DNA of 64,000 bases, from NCBI GenBank assembly GCA_016806145.1, contig CP063166.1:186001-250000 (forward strand), written 5' to 3'. Position numbers and translations under genes: made by a program. Below the pieces are notes generated by a model. That model saw nothing but the letters and a program-made list of their open reading frames with translations, did no database searches and was not told the DNA's origin. Within the stretch, counting starts at the first letter, position 1, and the number at the start of each line of letters is the position of its first letter. Of this stretch, positions 1-8,451 are shown in pieces. The DNA comes from Variovorax paradoxus (GTDB taxonomy: Bacteria; Pseudomonadota; Gammaproteobacteria; Burkholderiales; Burkholderiaceae_C).

Positions 1-369
1 GGGCGTCACGAGCGCATCGAAGTCGGCCCACAGCGTGGTGCCGATGAAGCGGATGCCCTCGATCACCAGCGTTTCGCGCTCGAGCCAGAGGATGCCGAGC
101 TCCTCGCACAGCGCGCGCAGCCGGGCATGGGTCTCGTCGAAATCGAGGTTGTCGTACTCGTGGTTGCCCGGCACGTAGATCACGGGCGTCGGCCAGCCCT
201 TTTTGGGCGAGAAGCGGCCGAGGCCGAAGTCGGGCTCCTCCAGGCGCGAGCCTTCCTGGTAGGAGCCCACGTCGCCCGCGAGCACCAGCAGGTCGGCGCC
301 CGGCACGGGCTCGGCGTGGAAGCGCGGATGGGATTCGAGATGCAGGTCCGACAGCAGCTGCAGTTTCAT
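1..369 (-). CDS. metallophosphoesterase, C-terminal part cut off by the window edge
   Basis: The ATG is at 369 on the minus strand and 123 codons run off the left edge in frame, so the C-terminal part is missing. Residues 8-12 (DLHLE) give the D-x-H pair, 32-35 GDVG and 68-72 GNHEY. These are the first metal-binding blocks of calcineurin-like phosphoesterases, which hydrolyse phosphate mono- or diesters with a two-metal centre. No signal peptide is visible, so it is probably cytoplasmic. The substrate cannot be predicted. The gene was missed by simple ORF calling because its stop codon lies outside the window. Confidence 0.85.
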   Translation of the reverse strand, partial: MKLQLLSDLHLESHPRFHAEPVPGADLLVLAGDVGSYQEGSRLEEPDFGLGRFSPKKGWPTPVIYVPGNHEYDNLDFDETHARLRALCEELGILWLERETLVIEGIRFIGTTLWADFDALVTP

Positions 370-428
370 CAGGGTTTCTATCTAGGTGGATCAGCCTATG
401 CGCATCGCGCATAGATCTGGCATTTTTT

Positions 429-448
429 AACTAGGGTTAACCCCTAAT
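429..448. promoter_or_regulatory. palindromic TAGGG-type upstream motif, copy 1
   Basis: The sequence here is AACTAGGGTTAACCCCTAAT, a near-perfect inverted repeat with arms CTAGGG and CCCTA. It is centred about 57 bp upstream of the small gene starting at 496. An almost identical motif lies at 1721-1740, upstream of the next plus-strand gene. Two copies in the same position relative to their genes suggest a shared operator or activator site. The binding protein is not known from the sequence. Confidence 0.45.
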
Positions 449-495
449 CTATGGGGCATCAACCACTGCAGCGCAGCCAAGAGCCGCGCACCATC

Positions 496-669
496 ATGTT
501 CAGCCTCATTGCCCAAGTGGCACGTTTCTTCCGTTCCTCCGCCAATTCTGCGCCGGCCAGCCACGCCGCGACGCTGATGGAAAGCGCCGATGTGCGCGCG
601 GGCCTCGATGCCCACCACGCGCAGGAACTGCGCGGCGCGGCAGCCGCCTGGCTGCGCGTCGTTCGCTGA
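496..669 (+). CDS. small hypothetical protein (57 aa)
   Basis: The product begins MFSLIAQVARFF and is rich in Ala, His and Arg. It has no signal peptide, and its hydrophobic N-terminus is too short for a confident membrane helix. The ATG at 496 was preferred to the upstream ATG at 451, because the palindrome at 429-448 would touch the 451 start and no ribosome-binding site precedes that one. It converges on the LysR gene at 698. I do not recognise the family. The shared upstream motif with the gene at 1781 suggests that the two respond to the same signal. Confidence 0.45.
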   Translation: MFSLIAQVARFFRSSANSAPASHAATLMESADVRAGLDAHHAQELRGAAAAWLRVVR

Positions 670-697
670 CCCGCGAACGATTCCGACGCCGGGCGTT

Positions 698-1678
698 TCA
701 GCCCGGCACCTGCTGCCCGAGTATCGAGCCCGCGAAAGCGGCCGCCGCCGAGCGCAGCAGCGATTGCCGCAACCATTCGTGCGAGTGGGCGTGCTGGGCG
801 CGCCGGTGCCAGATGGCATCCACGTGCACCGGCGGCTGGTCGAAGGGCAGGTCGCGCAGCACCAGCTGGTCGCCGATGCCCGTGACCGTCACGAAATGGC
901 GCGGCAGCACCGTCAGCAGATCGGTGGTCGCGACCACCTGGCCAGCCGTGAAGAACTGGTTCACCGTGACCACGATGCGCCGCTCGCGCCCGAGCGCGCC
1001 CAGCGTCTGGTCGATGAAGCCGTAGGGCCGGCCCGAGAAACTCACCAGCAGGTGCCGCGCGGCGCAGTAGTCGTCGAGCGTGAGCGGCTGCTCGGCCAGC
1101 GGATGGCCGCGGCGCATCACGCATACATATTGGCCCAGGTACAGCCGCTGGGTCTCGAAGGGCACGCCCACGCCCGACTGGCCGCGCGCCGCCAGGCTCG
1201 CGATCACGGCCGGGAAGTAGCCGATCGCCATGTCGACCTCCTCGTGCTCGAGCATGCGGCGCGGGTCGCGCGTGGTCAGCGGCAGCACCCGCATCGAAAT
1301 GCCCGGCGCCTCGGTCTCGGCGATCCGCACCAGGCCCGGCATCAGCTCGGCCGCGGTGGCATCGGCCATCGCCAGCAGGAAGGTGGTGTCGGCGGTGCCG
1401 GCATCGAACTCGCCCGGCGCCAGCGTGTGCTGCAGCTGGCGCAGCGCGTCGCGCACCGTGGGCCACAGCGCCAGCGCGCGCGGCGTGGGCTCCACGCCGG
1501 CACCGGCGCGGCGCACCAGCTCGTCGCCCAGCACCTCGCGCAGCCGCCGCAGCGCATTGCTCACGGCCGGCTGCGTGATCGACAGGTTGCGCGCGGCGCG
1601 CGTGAGGTTGCGCTCCGCCATCACCTCGTCGAAGACGCGAAGCAGGTTGAGGTCGAGTGTGCGGAAATTGACGTCCAT
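698..1678 (-). CDS. LysR-family transcriptional regulator
   Basis: At 326 aa this is the usual LysR length. The N-terminal winged helix-turn-helix spans about residues 10-70 (LDLNLLRVFDEVMAERNLT, then AARNLSITQPAVSNALRRLR). The rest is the periplasmic-binding-like effector domain. The opening LDLNLL and the overall pattern resemble the NodD/LinR-type subgroup, which often controls aromatic or lipid degradation genes. The effector is unknown. It is transcribed away from the 1781 gene, with a 102-bp spacer holding the motif at 1721-1740, so it may regulate that gene. Confidence 0.85.
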   Translation of the reverse strand: MDVNFRTLDLNLLRVFDEVMAERNLTRAARNLSITQPAVSNALRRLREVLGDELVRRAGAGVEPTPRALALWPTVRDALRQLQHTLAPGEFDAGTADTTFLLAMADATAAELMPGLVRIAETEAPGISMRVLPLTTRDPRRMLEHEEVDMAIGYFPAVIASLAARGQSGVGVPFETQRLYLGQYVCVMRRGHPLAEQPLTLDDYCAARHLLVSFSGRPYGFIDQTLGALGRERRIVVTVNQFFTAGQVVATTDLLTVLPRHFVTVTGIGDQLVLRDLPFDQPPVHVDAIWHRRAQHAHSHEWLRQSLLRSAAAAFAGSILGQQVPG

Positions 1679-1720
1679 CAGTCTTGTGAATGATAAACAT
1701 CAGAAAGATAAAGTGGAAAC

Positions 1721-1740
1721 TTACTAGGGCAAACCCTAAT
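1721..1740. promoter_or_regulatory. palindromic TAGGG-type upstream motif, copy 2
   Basis: The sequence here is TTACTAGGGCAAACCCTAAT, with arms CTAGGG and CCCTA around a 4-nt centre. It is centred about 49 bp upstream of the ATG at 1781, in the spacer shared with the divergent LysR gene. Apart from the centre and one base it matches the motif at 429-448. A regulatory role is inferred from this duplication and from its placement. Confidence 0.45.
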
Positions 1741-1780
1741 ATCGAGGCATCGGAAATAGAAACACGCCTTGGAGGGCATC

Positions 1781-2326
1781 ATGACCAGCTTCGTACACGT
1801 CGACCAACCCACCGTCCACCCCGGCGTCCAGCGCGCCGAAGTCCTGTTCGGCCACCTGAAGGCCGCACGCGGCGGCAGCAGCGCCCGTCCGCTGATCCTG
1901 CTGCTGATCGTCGCCATCGTCTCGGCCGTGCTCGTGGTGGCCGACACCATCGTCAGCCACTGGGACGAAGGCGCGCTGCTCGCGGCCTGGGCCCTGGTCT
2001 GCGCCGGCGCCTTCGCGGTGATCGCGCTGTTCGCCGGTTCGCTGGCCAACGGTGCCAACAAGCTGGGCGCCACCTGGCTGGCCGCTTCGCGCCGCCGTGC
2101 CGCGGCCCGCGCCGACGCCCGCTTCCTCGAAACCGCGCACAGCGACCCGCGCGTGATGGCCGAACTGCAAGCCGCCGTCTGGCGCCAGCAGTCGGAAGGC
2201 ACGGCGAGCGTGGCCGATGCGGCCCGGATCGACGCGCTGGCCGGCGCTGCCGCCCGTACGCAATCGGCTCGCATGCCCACGCTGTACGAAGCGATGCGCC
2301 GCATGAACAGCTCGCGCTACTACTGA
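1781..2326 (+). CDS. hypothetical inner-membrane protein (181 aa)
   Basis: Two hydrophobic segments are visible: about residues 36-57 (PLILLLIVAIVSAVLVVAD) and 65-88 (ALLAAWALVCAGAFAVIALFA). A cytoplasmic Arg/Ala-rich helical tail follows. The ATG at 1781 sits 5 nt after GGAGG (1771-1775), so it was chosen over the in-frame start at 1769. The gene ends 18 bp before a strong terminator and stands alone. I do not recognise the family. The tail looks like a helical scaffold, but no function can be given. Confidence 0.6.
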   Translation: MTSFVHVDQPTVHPGVQRAEVLFGHLKAARGGSSARPLILLLIVAIVSAVLVVADTIVSHWDEGALLAAWALVCAGAFAVIALFAGSLANGANKLGATWLAASRRRAAARADARFLETAHSDPRVMAELQAAVWRQQSEGTASVADAARIDALAGAAARTQSARMPTLYEAMRRMNSSRYY

Positions 2327-2344
2327 TCGGCGATCGCGCCCACG

Positions 2345-2371
2345 AAAAAGCCGCCCGAGGGCGGCTTTTTC
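2345..2371. terminator. bidirectional intrinsic terminator
   Basis: The inverted repeat AAAAAGCCGCC / GGCGGCTTTTT with loop CGAG gives an 11-bp stem flanked by A- and T-tracts on the two sides. It lies between the 1781 gene and the convergent pckG gene and can stop transcription from both directions. Confidence 0.9.
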
Positions 2372-2407
2372 GTGTCTGGAGCGCACCCCTCGCGGGGCGC
2401 GTCCACC

Positions 2408-4255
2408 TCAGGCCGCGAGGCGCTGCTCGATCGCCGCCTTGGTCGCGGGCAGTTCCTTCGGCAGGTGATGCGCCAGTTGCTCGAACAGCTCGTCGTGCAG
2501 CTTGAGCTCGGCCTGCCAGGCGGCCTTGTCGATGCTGGTGACGGTGGCGAACTGCTCGGCGCTGAAGTCCAGGCCGGTCCAGTTGAGGTCCTCGTAGCGC
2601 GGGCTCACGCCGGTGATGTGGTCGACGCCGTCGGCCTTGCCTTCGATGCGGTCGATCATCCACTTGAGCACGCGCATGTTCTCGCCGTAGCCGGGCCAGA
2701 CGAACTTGCCGTCGGCGCCCTTGCGGAACCAGTTGGTGGTGTAGATGCGCGGCAGCGTGGCGCCCGAGGCCTGCAGCTTCTTGCCCAGGTCGAGCCAGTG
2801 CTGGAAGTAGTCGCTCATGTTGTAGCCCATGAACGGCAGCATCGCGAACGGATCGCGGCGCACCACGCCCTGCTGGCCGGCGGCCGCGGCGGTGGTTTCC
2901 GAGCCCATGGTCGCGGCCATGTAGACGCCCTCGACCCAGTTGCGGGCCTCGGTCACCAGCGGCACGGTGGTCGAGCGGCGGCCGCCGAAGATGAAGGCGT
3001 CGATCTTCACGCCCTTCGGATCGTCCCAGGCATCGTCGAGCGCGGGGTTGTTGGTGGCGGCCACGGTGAAGCGCGCGTTCGGATGGGCGGCCTTGGCGCC
3101 GGTTTCCTTGGCGATCTGCGGCGTCCAGTCCTTGCCCTGCCAGTCGATGCAGTGCGCGGGCGCGTCGCCCATGCCTTCCCACCAGACGTCGCCGTCGTCG
3201 GTCAGCGCCACGTTCGTGAAGATCACGTCGCGGTCGAGGCTGGCCATGCAGTTCGGGTTGGTCAGGTCGTTGGTGCCCGGGGCCACGCCGAAGTAGCCGG
3301 CCTCGGGGTTGATGGCGCGCAGCGTGCCGTCGGCCTGGGGCTTGATCCAGGCGATGTCGTCGCCGATGGTCGTGACCTTCCAGCCGTCGAACCCAGCCGG
3401 CGGGATCAGCATCGCGAAGTTGGTCTTGCCGCAGGCGCTCGGGAAGGCGGCGGCCACGTGGTGCTTCTTGCCCGCGGGGCTGGTCACGCCCAGGATCAGC
3501 ATGTGCTCGGCGAGCCAGCCTTCGTCGCGGCCCATGTTCGAGGCGATGCGCAGCGCGAAGCACTTCTTGCCCAAGAGCGCGTTGCCGCCGTAGCCCGAAC
3601 CGAAGCTCCAGATCTCGCGCGTCTCGGGGTAGTGGACGATGTACTTGGTCTTGTTGCAGGGCCAGGCGACGTCCTTCTGGCCGGCCTCGAGCGGCGCGCC
3701 CACGGTGTGCACGCAGGGCACGAACTCGCCGTCGGCGCCCAGCACCTCGTACACGGCCTTGCCCATGCGGGTCATGATCTTCATGTTGACCGCGACGTAG
3801 GGGCTGTCGGACAGCTCGATGCCGATGTGCGCGATCGGCGAGCCCAGCGGGCCCATGCTGAAGGGCACGACGTACATCGTGCGGCCCTTCATGCAGCCGT
3901 CAAAAAGCGGCTGCAGAGTGGCGCGCATCTCGGCCGGGGCCATCCAGTTGTTGGTGGGGCCGGCGTCTTCCTTGTTGGCGGAGCAGATGTAGGTGCGGTC
4001 TTCGACGCGCGCCACGTCGCTCGGGTCGGAGGAGGCGAGGAACGAGTTCGGGCGCTTGGCGGGATTGAGCTTCTGGAAGGTGCCGGCGTCCACCAGCTGC
4101 TGGCAGAGGCGGTCGTACTCTTCGTTGCTGCCGTCGCACCAGTAGATGGATTCGGGTTTGCACAGCGCGGCCATGTCGGCCACCCAGGCAATCAGCTTGG
4201 CGTTCTTGACGTAGGCGGGCGCCTGAATGCCAAGGCCCTTCGTGGGTGCGTTCAT
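2408..4255 (-). CDS. pckG: phosphoenolpyruvate carboxykinase (GTP)
   Basis: At 615 aa this matches the GTP-dependent PEPCK family (about 600-620 aa). It converts oxaloacetate plus GTP to phosphoenolpyruvate plus CO2 in the cytoplasm, the first committed step of gluconeogenesis from organic acids. The kinase-1 P-loop [13 protein letters not shown] lies near residue 280 and GDDIAWI follows. The start at 4255 was chosen over the upstream 4309 because AGGAG sits 9 nt before it and the family begins near MNAPTKG. It ends against the terminator at 2345-2371. It would serve growth on the amino acids and pyridines degraded elsewhere in the window. Confidence 0.96.
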   Translation of the reverse strand: MNAPTKGLGIQAPAYVKNAKLIAWVADMAALCKPESIYWCDGSNEEYDRLCQQLVDAGTFQKLNPAKRPNSFLASSDPSDVARVEDRTYICSANKEDAGPTNNWMAPAEMRATLQPLFDGCMKGRTMYVVPFSMGPLGSPIAHIGIELSDSPYVAVNMKIMTRMGKAVYEVLGADGEFVPCVHTVGAPLEAGQKDVAWPCNKTKYIVHYPETREIWSFGSGYGGNALLGKKCFALRIASNMGRDEGWLAEHMLILGVTSPAGKKHHVAAAFPSACGKTNFAMLIPPAGFDGWKVTTIGDDIAWIKPQADGTLRAINPEAGYFGVAPGTNDLTNPNCMASLDRDVIFTNVALTDDGDVWWEGMGDAPAHCIDWQGKDWTPQIAKETGAKAAHPNARFTVAATNNPALDDAWDDPKGVKIDAFIFGGRRSTTVPLVTEARNWVEGVYMAATMGSETTAAAAGQQGVVRRDPFAMLPFMGYNMSDYFQHWLDLGKKLQASGATLPRIYTTNWFRKGADGKFVWPGYGENMRVLKWMIDRIEGKADGVDHITGVSPRYEDLNWTGLDFSAEQFATVTSIDKAAWQAELKLHDELFEQLAHHLPKELPATKAAIEQRLAA

Positions 4256-4405
4256 CGGAAATCTCCTAAGTTGAAAAATCGTCTTTCCGAACGGTGCGCC
4301 ACGCCGCAAAGGCGTGGAGGTCCGTTTGAGAAAACGTTTCGGCTCGGGAGAGGAGGATGCGTCAGCGCGGGCCGCACGACCCGCGGACGAGAGCGCAAAT
4401 GCCTG

Positions 4406-4558
4406 TCAGGCGAGGAAGACGGCGATCGATGCGAGCAGCAGCATCAGCACGCCGCCGGCGATCGGCAGCACGATCGGCATCAGGTGAACGATCGACTCGA
4501 CCGTGTCTTGCTCGACGGCAGCGCCGTGCGCGGGCTCGACAGGAGTGGGGTGGGACAT
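4406..4558 (-). CDS. small single-span membrane protein (50 aa)
   Basis: The start at 4558 has AGAGG upstream. The product starts MSHPTPVEPAHGAAVEQ, and a hydrophobic stretch from about residue 24 to the end (LPIAGGVLMLLLASIAVFLA) forms one transmembrane helix with almost no residues after it. It lies between ilvA and pckG on the same strand. Tail-anchored small proteins like this often bind a larger membrane partner, but no partner is evident. I do not recognise the family. Confidence 0.5.
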   Translation of the reverse strand: MSHPTPVEPAHGAAVEQDTVESIVHLMPIVLPIAGGVLMLLLASIAVFLA

Positions 4559-4682
4559 CGGGAATACCTCTGATACTTTGAATGACACGAACTGGTGGCA
4601 TTTTACCGGTGGGGTGCATGCGCGCGGTCTAGGGGGTTGCGAGACCCCTGGAACCAGACGTAACCGGACGGCCGGGCCAGGG

Positions 4683-5891
4683 TCAGTGCTGCTCCTGCGC
4701 CTCGAAGCCCGCCGTGGCCAGCGCTTCCAGCACGCTGGCCAGGTGTTCGCGGCCGCGGGTCTGCAGCACCAGCTCGATGTCGACGTTCTGCGCCGCCAGC
4801 ATGGTGAAGGCGCGCTGGTGGTGGACCTCGTCGACGTTAGCGCCCGCTTCGGCCACGGTGGCCGTGATCTGGGCCAGCGAGCCCGGCACGTCGCGCGCGC
4901 TGACGCGCACCCGCGCGAGCCGGCCGGCGCGCACCATGCCGCGCTCGATGATGGCCGCGAGCAGCAGCGGATCGATGTTGCCGCCCGACAGCACCAGGCC
5001 CACGCGCTTGCCCTTGAAGCGTTCGGGATGCCGGATCAGCGCGGCCAGCCCGGCGGCGCCGGCGCCTTCGACCAGCGTCTTCTCGATTTCGAGCAGCATC
5101 AGCACGCCCTGCTCGATGTCGCCTTCGTCCACCAGCACCAGGTCGTCGACATGACGCGCGATGATCTCGCGCGTCAGCACGCCCGGCGTGCCGACCGCGA
5201 TGCCCTCGGCGATGGTGCTCTTGCCCTGCGGATGCTGCGTGCCCTGGACCGCGTTGACCATGGCCGGGAAGCGCGTGGTCTGCACGCCCACGATCTCGAT
5301 GCCGGGCTTGAGCGCGCGCGCGGCCACCGCCATGCCCGCGATCAGTCCGCCGCCGCCGACCGACACCACCAGCGTGTCGAGCTCGGGCTCGGCCGCGAGC
5401 ATCTCGAGCGCCACCGTGCCCTGGCCGGCGATGATGGCCTCGTCGTCGTAGGGATGCACGAAGGCCAGGCCCTCGCGCTGCGCGAGTTCGACCGCATGGG
5501 CGCGCGCCGCGTCGAGCGTGTCGCCGTACAGCACCACCTCGGCGCCGAAGCCGCGCGTGCGCTCGATCTTCACGCCGGGCGTGAAGCGCGGCATCACGAT
5601 CAGCGCGCGCAGCCCGAGCCGCTGCGCGTGATAGGCCACGCCCTGCGCATGGTTGCCGGCCGACATCGCGATCACGCCGCGGGTGCCGCTCTCCGACAGG
5701 TCGACCAGCTTGTTGCAGGCGCCGCGTTCCTTGAACGAGGAGGTGAACTGCAGGTTCTCGAACTTGAGGAACACCTGCGCGCCCACGATCTCCGAGAGCG
5801 TGCGCGATTCCACGCAGGGCGTGTCGAGCACCTGTCCCGAAAGGCGTGCCGCGGCACGGCGTATTTCTTCGATTTCGACCATGGCGCGCAT
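4683..5891 (-). CDS. ilvA: threonine ammonia-lyase with C-terminal ACT domain
   Basis: The PLP-binding lysine lies in SSFKERG (about K54) and the phosphate-binding glycine loop is VGGGGLIAG. A short ACT-like regulatory domain starts near residue 325 (VRVSARDVPGSLAQITATVA). At 402 aa it fits the shorter threonine dehydratase class rather than the long two-ACT biosynthetic IlvA. It deaminates threonine (and serine) to 2-oxobutyrate plus ammonia in the cytoplasm. The start could be 5891 or the in-frame ATG at 5882; neither has a good ribosome-binding site. It is divergent from the AAA ATPase gene. Confidence 0.9.
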   Translation of the reverse strand: MRAMVEIEEIRRAAARLSGQVLDTPCVESRTLSEIVGAQVFLKFENLQFTSSFKERGACNKLVDLSESGTRGVIAMSAGNHAQGVAYHAQRLGLRALIVMPRFTPGVKIERTRGFGAEVVLYGDTLDAARAHAVELAQREGLAFVHPYDDEAIIAGQGTVALEMLAAEPELDTLVVSVGGGGLIAGMAVAARALKPGIEIVGVQTTRFPAMVNAVQGTQHPQGKSTIAEGIAVGTPGVLTREIIARHVDDLVLVDEGDIEQGVLMLLEIEKTLVEGAGAAGLAALIRHPERFKGKRVGLVLSGGNIDPLLLAAIIERGMVRAGRLARVRVSARDVPGSLAQITATVAEAGANVDEVHHQRAFTMLAAQNVDIELVLQTRGREHLASVLEALATAGFEAQEQH

Positions 5892-5998
5892 TGTGGACGG
5901 AATCGGACACCAGGGTTTTTACCCTTTCGGCGTCTTCCCGAAGCCAAAAGTCTGCGTTATGGTCTGGCCGGTAATTCCCCTCTCTGGAGGTTCGTCCG

Positions 5999-8323
5999 AT
6001 GGTCAAGCGTGCGGGTGTCGATGTCGTGGCTGCTGCGGTTCGCGGGCAGGCATTGCCGTCGCCCGGTCTCAAGGAAGCACCGGTGCTCGAGCTCATGTGC
6101 TCGCACTTCGTGCTCACGCTCGCCGCCAAGCAGGGGCCGCGCTTCAACGTGCGGCGCGACATCAACGGATTGCTCTCGCTGACCGGCCGCCACCTGGTGT
6201 GGCCGGCCGCGGTGCTGCAGCGGCTGCGCGAATTCCTCGGCCGCCGCTGCGCGGGCAACGAGGCCTGGAAGGGCGTCGAGAACCTCGACGGCCGCACGCT
6301 GCTCGAGCGCCACGGCGTCTGGCGCGGCCCGTACGAGGAAGGCACGCTGTTCTTCTACCTCGACGAGTACGCGAAGGACCAGCCCAAGGACCTGCTCTCG
6401 GTGCTGGCCGTCACGCGCGACTGGCTCACGCATGCGCTGCGCAAGCAGTCCACGCTGGTCGAGAAGAACATCGATGCGCTCGCGGGCCTGCTGCAGCTCA
6501 ACAAGGCCGAGCGCGCGCTGCTGCTGTACGGCACGCTCGCGCGCTACCAGCGCGACCTGCGCTCGCTGCTGGTCGAGTTCAAGGTCAACAACGCGCCCGA
6601 GGCCTATGCCGCGATCGCCGACATCGCGGGCGTGAACGCGAGCGAGGTCGGCGAGGCGCTGCGCGCCGGCTCGCGGCTCGAGCGCATCGGGCTGGTCGAG
6701 AACCTGATCTCCGAACACAACATCACCGACCTCGCCGACCTGATGAAGGTCAGCGAGAAGCTGCCGCCGGTGCTGATGCGCGAGTACCGCGACCACAACG
6801 AGCTGATGGCCGTGTTCACGCGGCCCTCGGCCAAGAGCGCGCTGCTGCCCAACGACTTCTCCTTCGTCGACGAGGAGGTGCGCGTGCTCGTGACGCTGCT
6901 GCGCGCGGCGGTCGCGCGCAAGGAGCTCGGCGTGAACGTGCTGCTCTACGGCCCGCCCGGCACCGGCAAGACCGAGCTCGCCAAGGTGGTGGCGCAGGCC
7001 GCGGGGCTCGAGCTGTTCGAGGTCGAGTACGCCGACCGCGACGGCAACTCGCTGTCGGGCCGCGACCGCTACCGCTCGCTGCAGATCGCGCAGGTCTTCC
7101 TCAAGGGCAGCGCCCAGGCCGCGCTGCTGTTCGACGAGGTCGAGGACGTGTTCCCGCCGATCAGCACCGAGGCCGCGCAGTACATGGCGCGCGCCGAACA
7201 GATTCCCGCGCCGGCCAACGGCAGCGTCAGCGGCAAGGCCTGGGTCAACCAGATCCTCGAAGCCAACCCGGTGCCCACGCTGTGGGTCACCAACCGCATC
7301 GAGCAGATCGATCCCGCGTTCCGGCGCCGCTTCGCCTACCACCTCGAGCTCAAGTCGCCGCCGCCGGGCGCGCGCGAGCAGCTCGTGAAGAAGACGCTAG
7401 AGGGCGTGACGGTGTCCGAGGCCTTCACCGCCAAGCTGGCCGGGCGCAAGGGCCTGACGCCCGCGCAGATCCGCACCGCGGTGCGCTTCGCGGGCCTGGC
7501 CCAGACCGACGACGCCTCGGTCGAGGCGCTGATCGAACGCCAGCTGCGCAATGCCGACCTCGCGCTGGGCACCACCGACACCGGCCGCGGCGAGCGCCGC
7601 ACCGTGACCACCTACGACCTCGACATGCTCAATGTCGAGACCCGCTTCGAGATCCCGCGCGTCGTCGAGGCGCTGAAGGCGCGCGGCCACGGCACGCTGT
7701 GCTTCTACGGCGCGCCCGGCACCGGCAAGACCGCGCTCGCCGAGCACATCGCCAAGGCCATCGCGCGGCCGCTGATCGTGCGCCAGGCCAGCGACCTCAT
7801 GAGCAAGTACGTCGGCGAGACCGAGCAGAACATGGCCGCCATGTTCCGCGAGGCCGAGAGCGAGAAGGCCGTGCTGCTGCTCGACGAGGCCGACAGCTTC
7901 CTGCAGGACCGCCGCGGTGCCCAGCGCACCTACGAGGTCACCGAGGTCAACGAGATGCTGCAGGGCATGGAGCGCTTCAACGGCATCTTCGTGTGCACCA
8001 CCAACCTGCTCGACCGGCTCGACCAGGCTGCGCTGCGGCGCTTCACCTTCAAGATCAAGTTCATGCCGCTGACCGCGGCGCAGCGCGAGCGCATGTTCGT
8101 GACCGAGGCGCTCGCGGGCGATGCGTCGCTGCTCACGGGCGAGGTCCGCGCGCGGCTGACGCAGCTTTCGCAGCTGTGCCCCGGCGATTTCGCGGCGGTG
8201 AAACGCCAGACCGATATCCTGGCGACCGAGTTCTCGGCGGCCGAATTCCTCGACCAGCTCGAGGCCGAGCACCGCATCAAGCCCGAAGTGCGCGAATCGC
8301 GCGGCATGGGTTTCGTGCAGTAG
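5999..8323 (+). CDS. tandem AAA+ ATPase, unknown role
   Basis: This 774-aa protein has two AAA modules. The first has Walker A GPPGTGKTELAK from residue 318 and Walker B ALLFDEVEDVF near 380. The second has Walker A GAPGTGKTALAEH from 571 and Walker B VLLLDEADSF near 625. The first 310 residues are an alpha-helical domain I cannot assign. There is no signal peptide, zinc finger or protease domain. The layout resembles Cdc48/ClpX-like remodelling ATPases in outline only. The gene stands alone. GGAG lies 10 nt before the start. The substrate is unknown. Confidence 0.8.
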   Translation: MVKRAGVDVVAAAVRGQALPSPGLKEAPVLELMCSHFVLTLAAKQGPRFNVRRDINGLLSLTGRHLVWPAAVLQRLREFLGRRCAGNEAWKGVENLDGRTLLERHGVWRGPYEEGTLFFYLDEYAKDQPKDLLSVLAVTRDWLTHALRKQSTLVEKNIDALAGLLQLNKAERALLLYGTLARYQRDLRSLLVEFKVNNAPEAYAAIADIAGVNASEVGEALRAGSRLERIGLVENLISEHNITDLADLMKVSEKLPPVLMREYRDHNELMAVFTRPSAKSALLPNDFSFVDEEVRVLVTLLRAAVARKELGVNVLLYGPPGTGKTELAKVVAQAAGLELFEVEYADRDGNSLSGRDRYRSLQIAQVFLKGSAQAALLFDEVEDVFPPISTEAAQYMARAEQIPAPANGSVSGKAWVNQILEANPVPTLWVTNRIEQIDPAFRRRFAYHLELKSPPPGAREQLVKKTLEGVTVSEAFTAKLAGRKGLTPAQIRTAVRFAGLAQTDDASVEALIERQLRNADLALGTTDTGRGERRTVTTYDLDMLNVETRFEIPRVVEALKARGHGTLCFYGAPGTGKTALAEHIAKAIARPLIVRQASDLMSKYVGETEQNMAAMFREAESEKAVLLLDEADSFLQDRRGAQRTYEVTEVNEMLQGMERFNGIFVCTTNLLDRLDQAALRRFTFKIKFMPLTAAQRERMFVTEALAGDASLLTGEVRARLTQLSQLCPGDFAAVKRQTDILATEFSAAEFLDQLEAEHRIKPEVRESRGMGFVQ

Positions 8324-8451
8324 CGGCCCCGCACGGCCGGAGCGCAGCAAGAACAAGGGCGGAAGGGAAGCCGCCGACAGGCCGGGAGCCACGTGCTTTC
8401 CGGGTTCCAGACGTCCGCCCGCGTCCGCGGGCCCGCATGAGGGAGATTTCG

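Noticed and set aside
451..495. Start at 451 for the small gene ending at 669
   Set aside because: It directly abuts the palindrome at 429-448 and has no ribosome-binding site.
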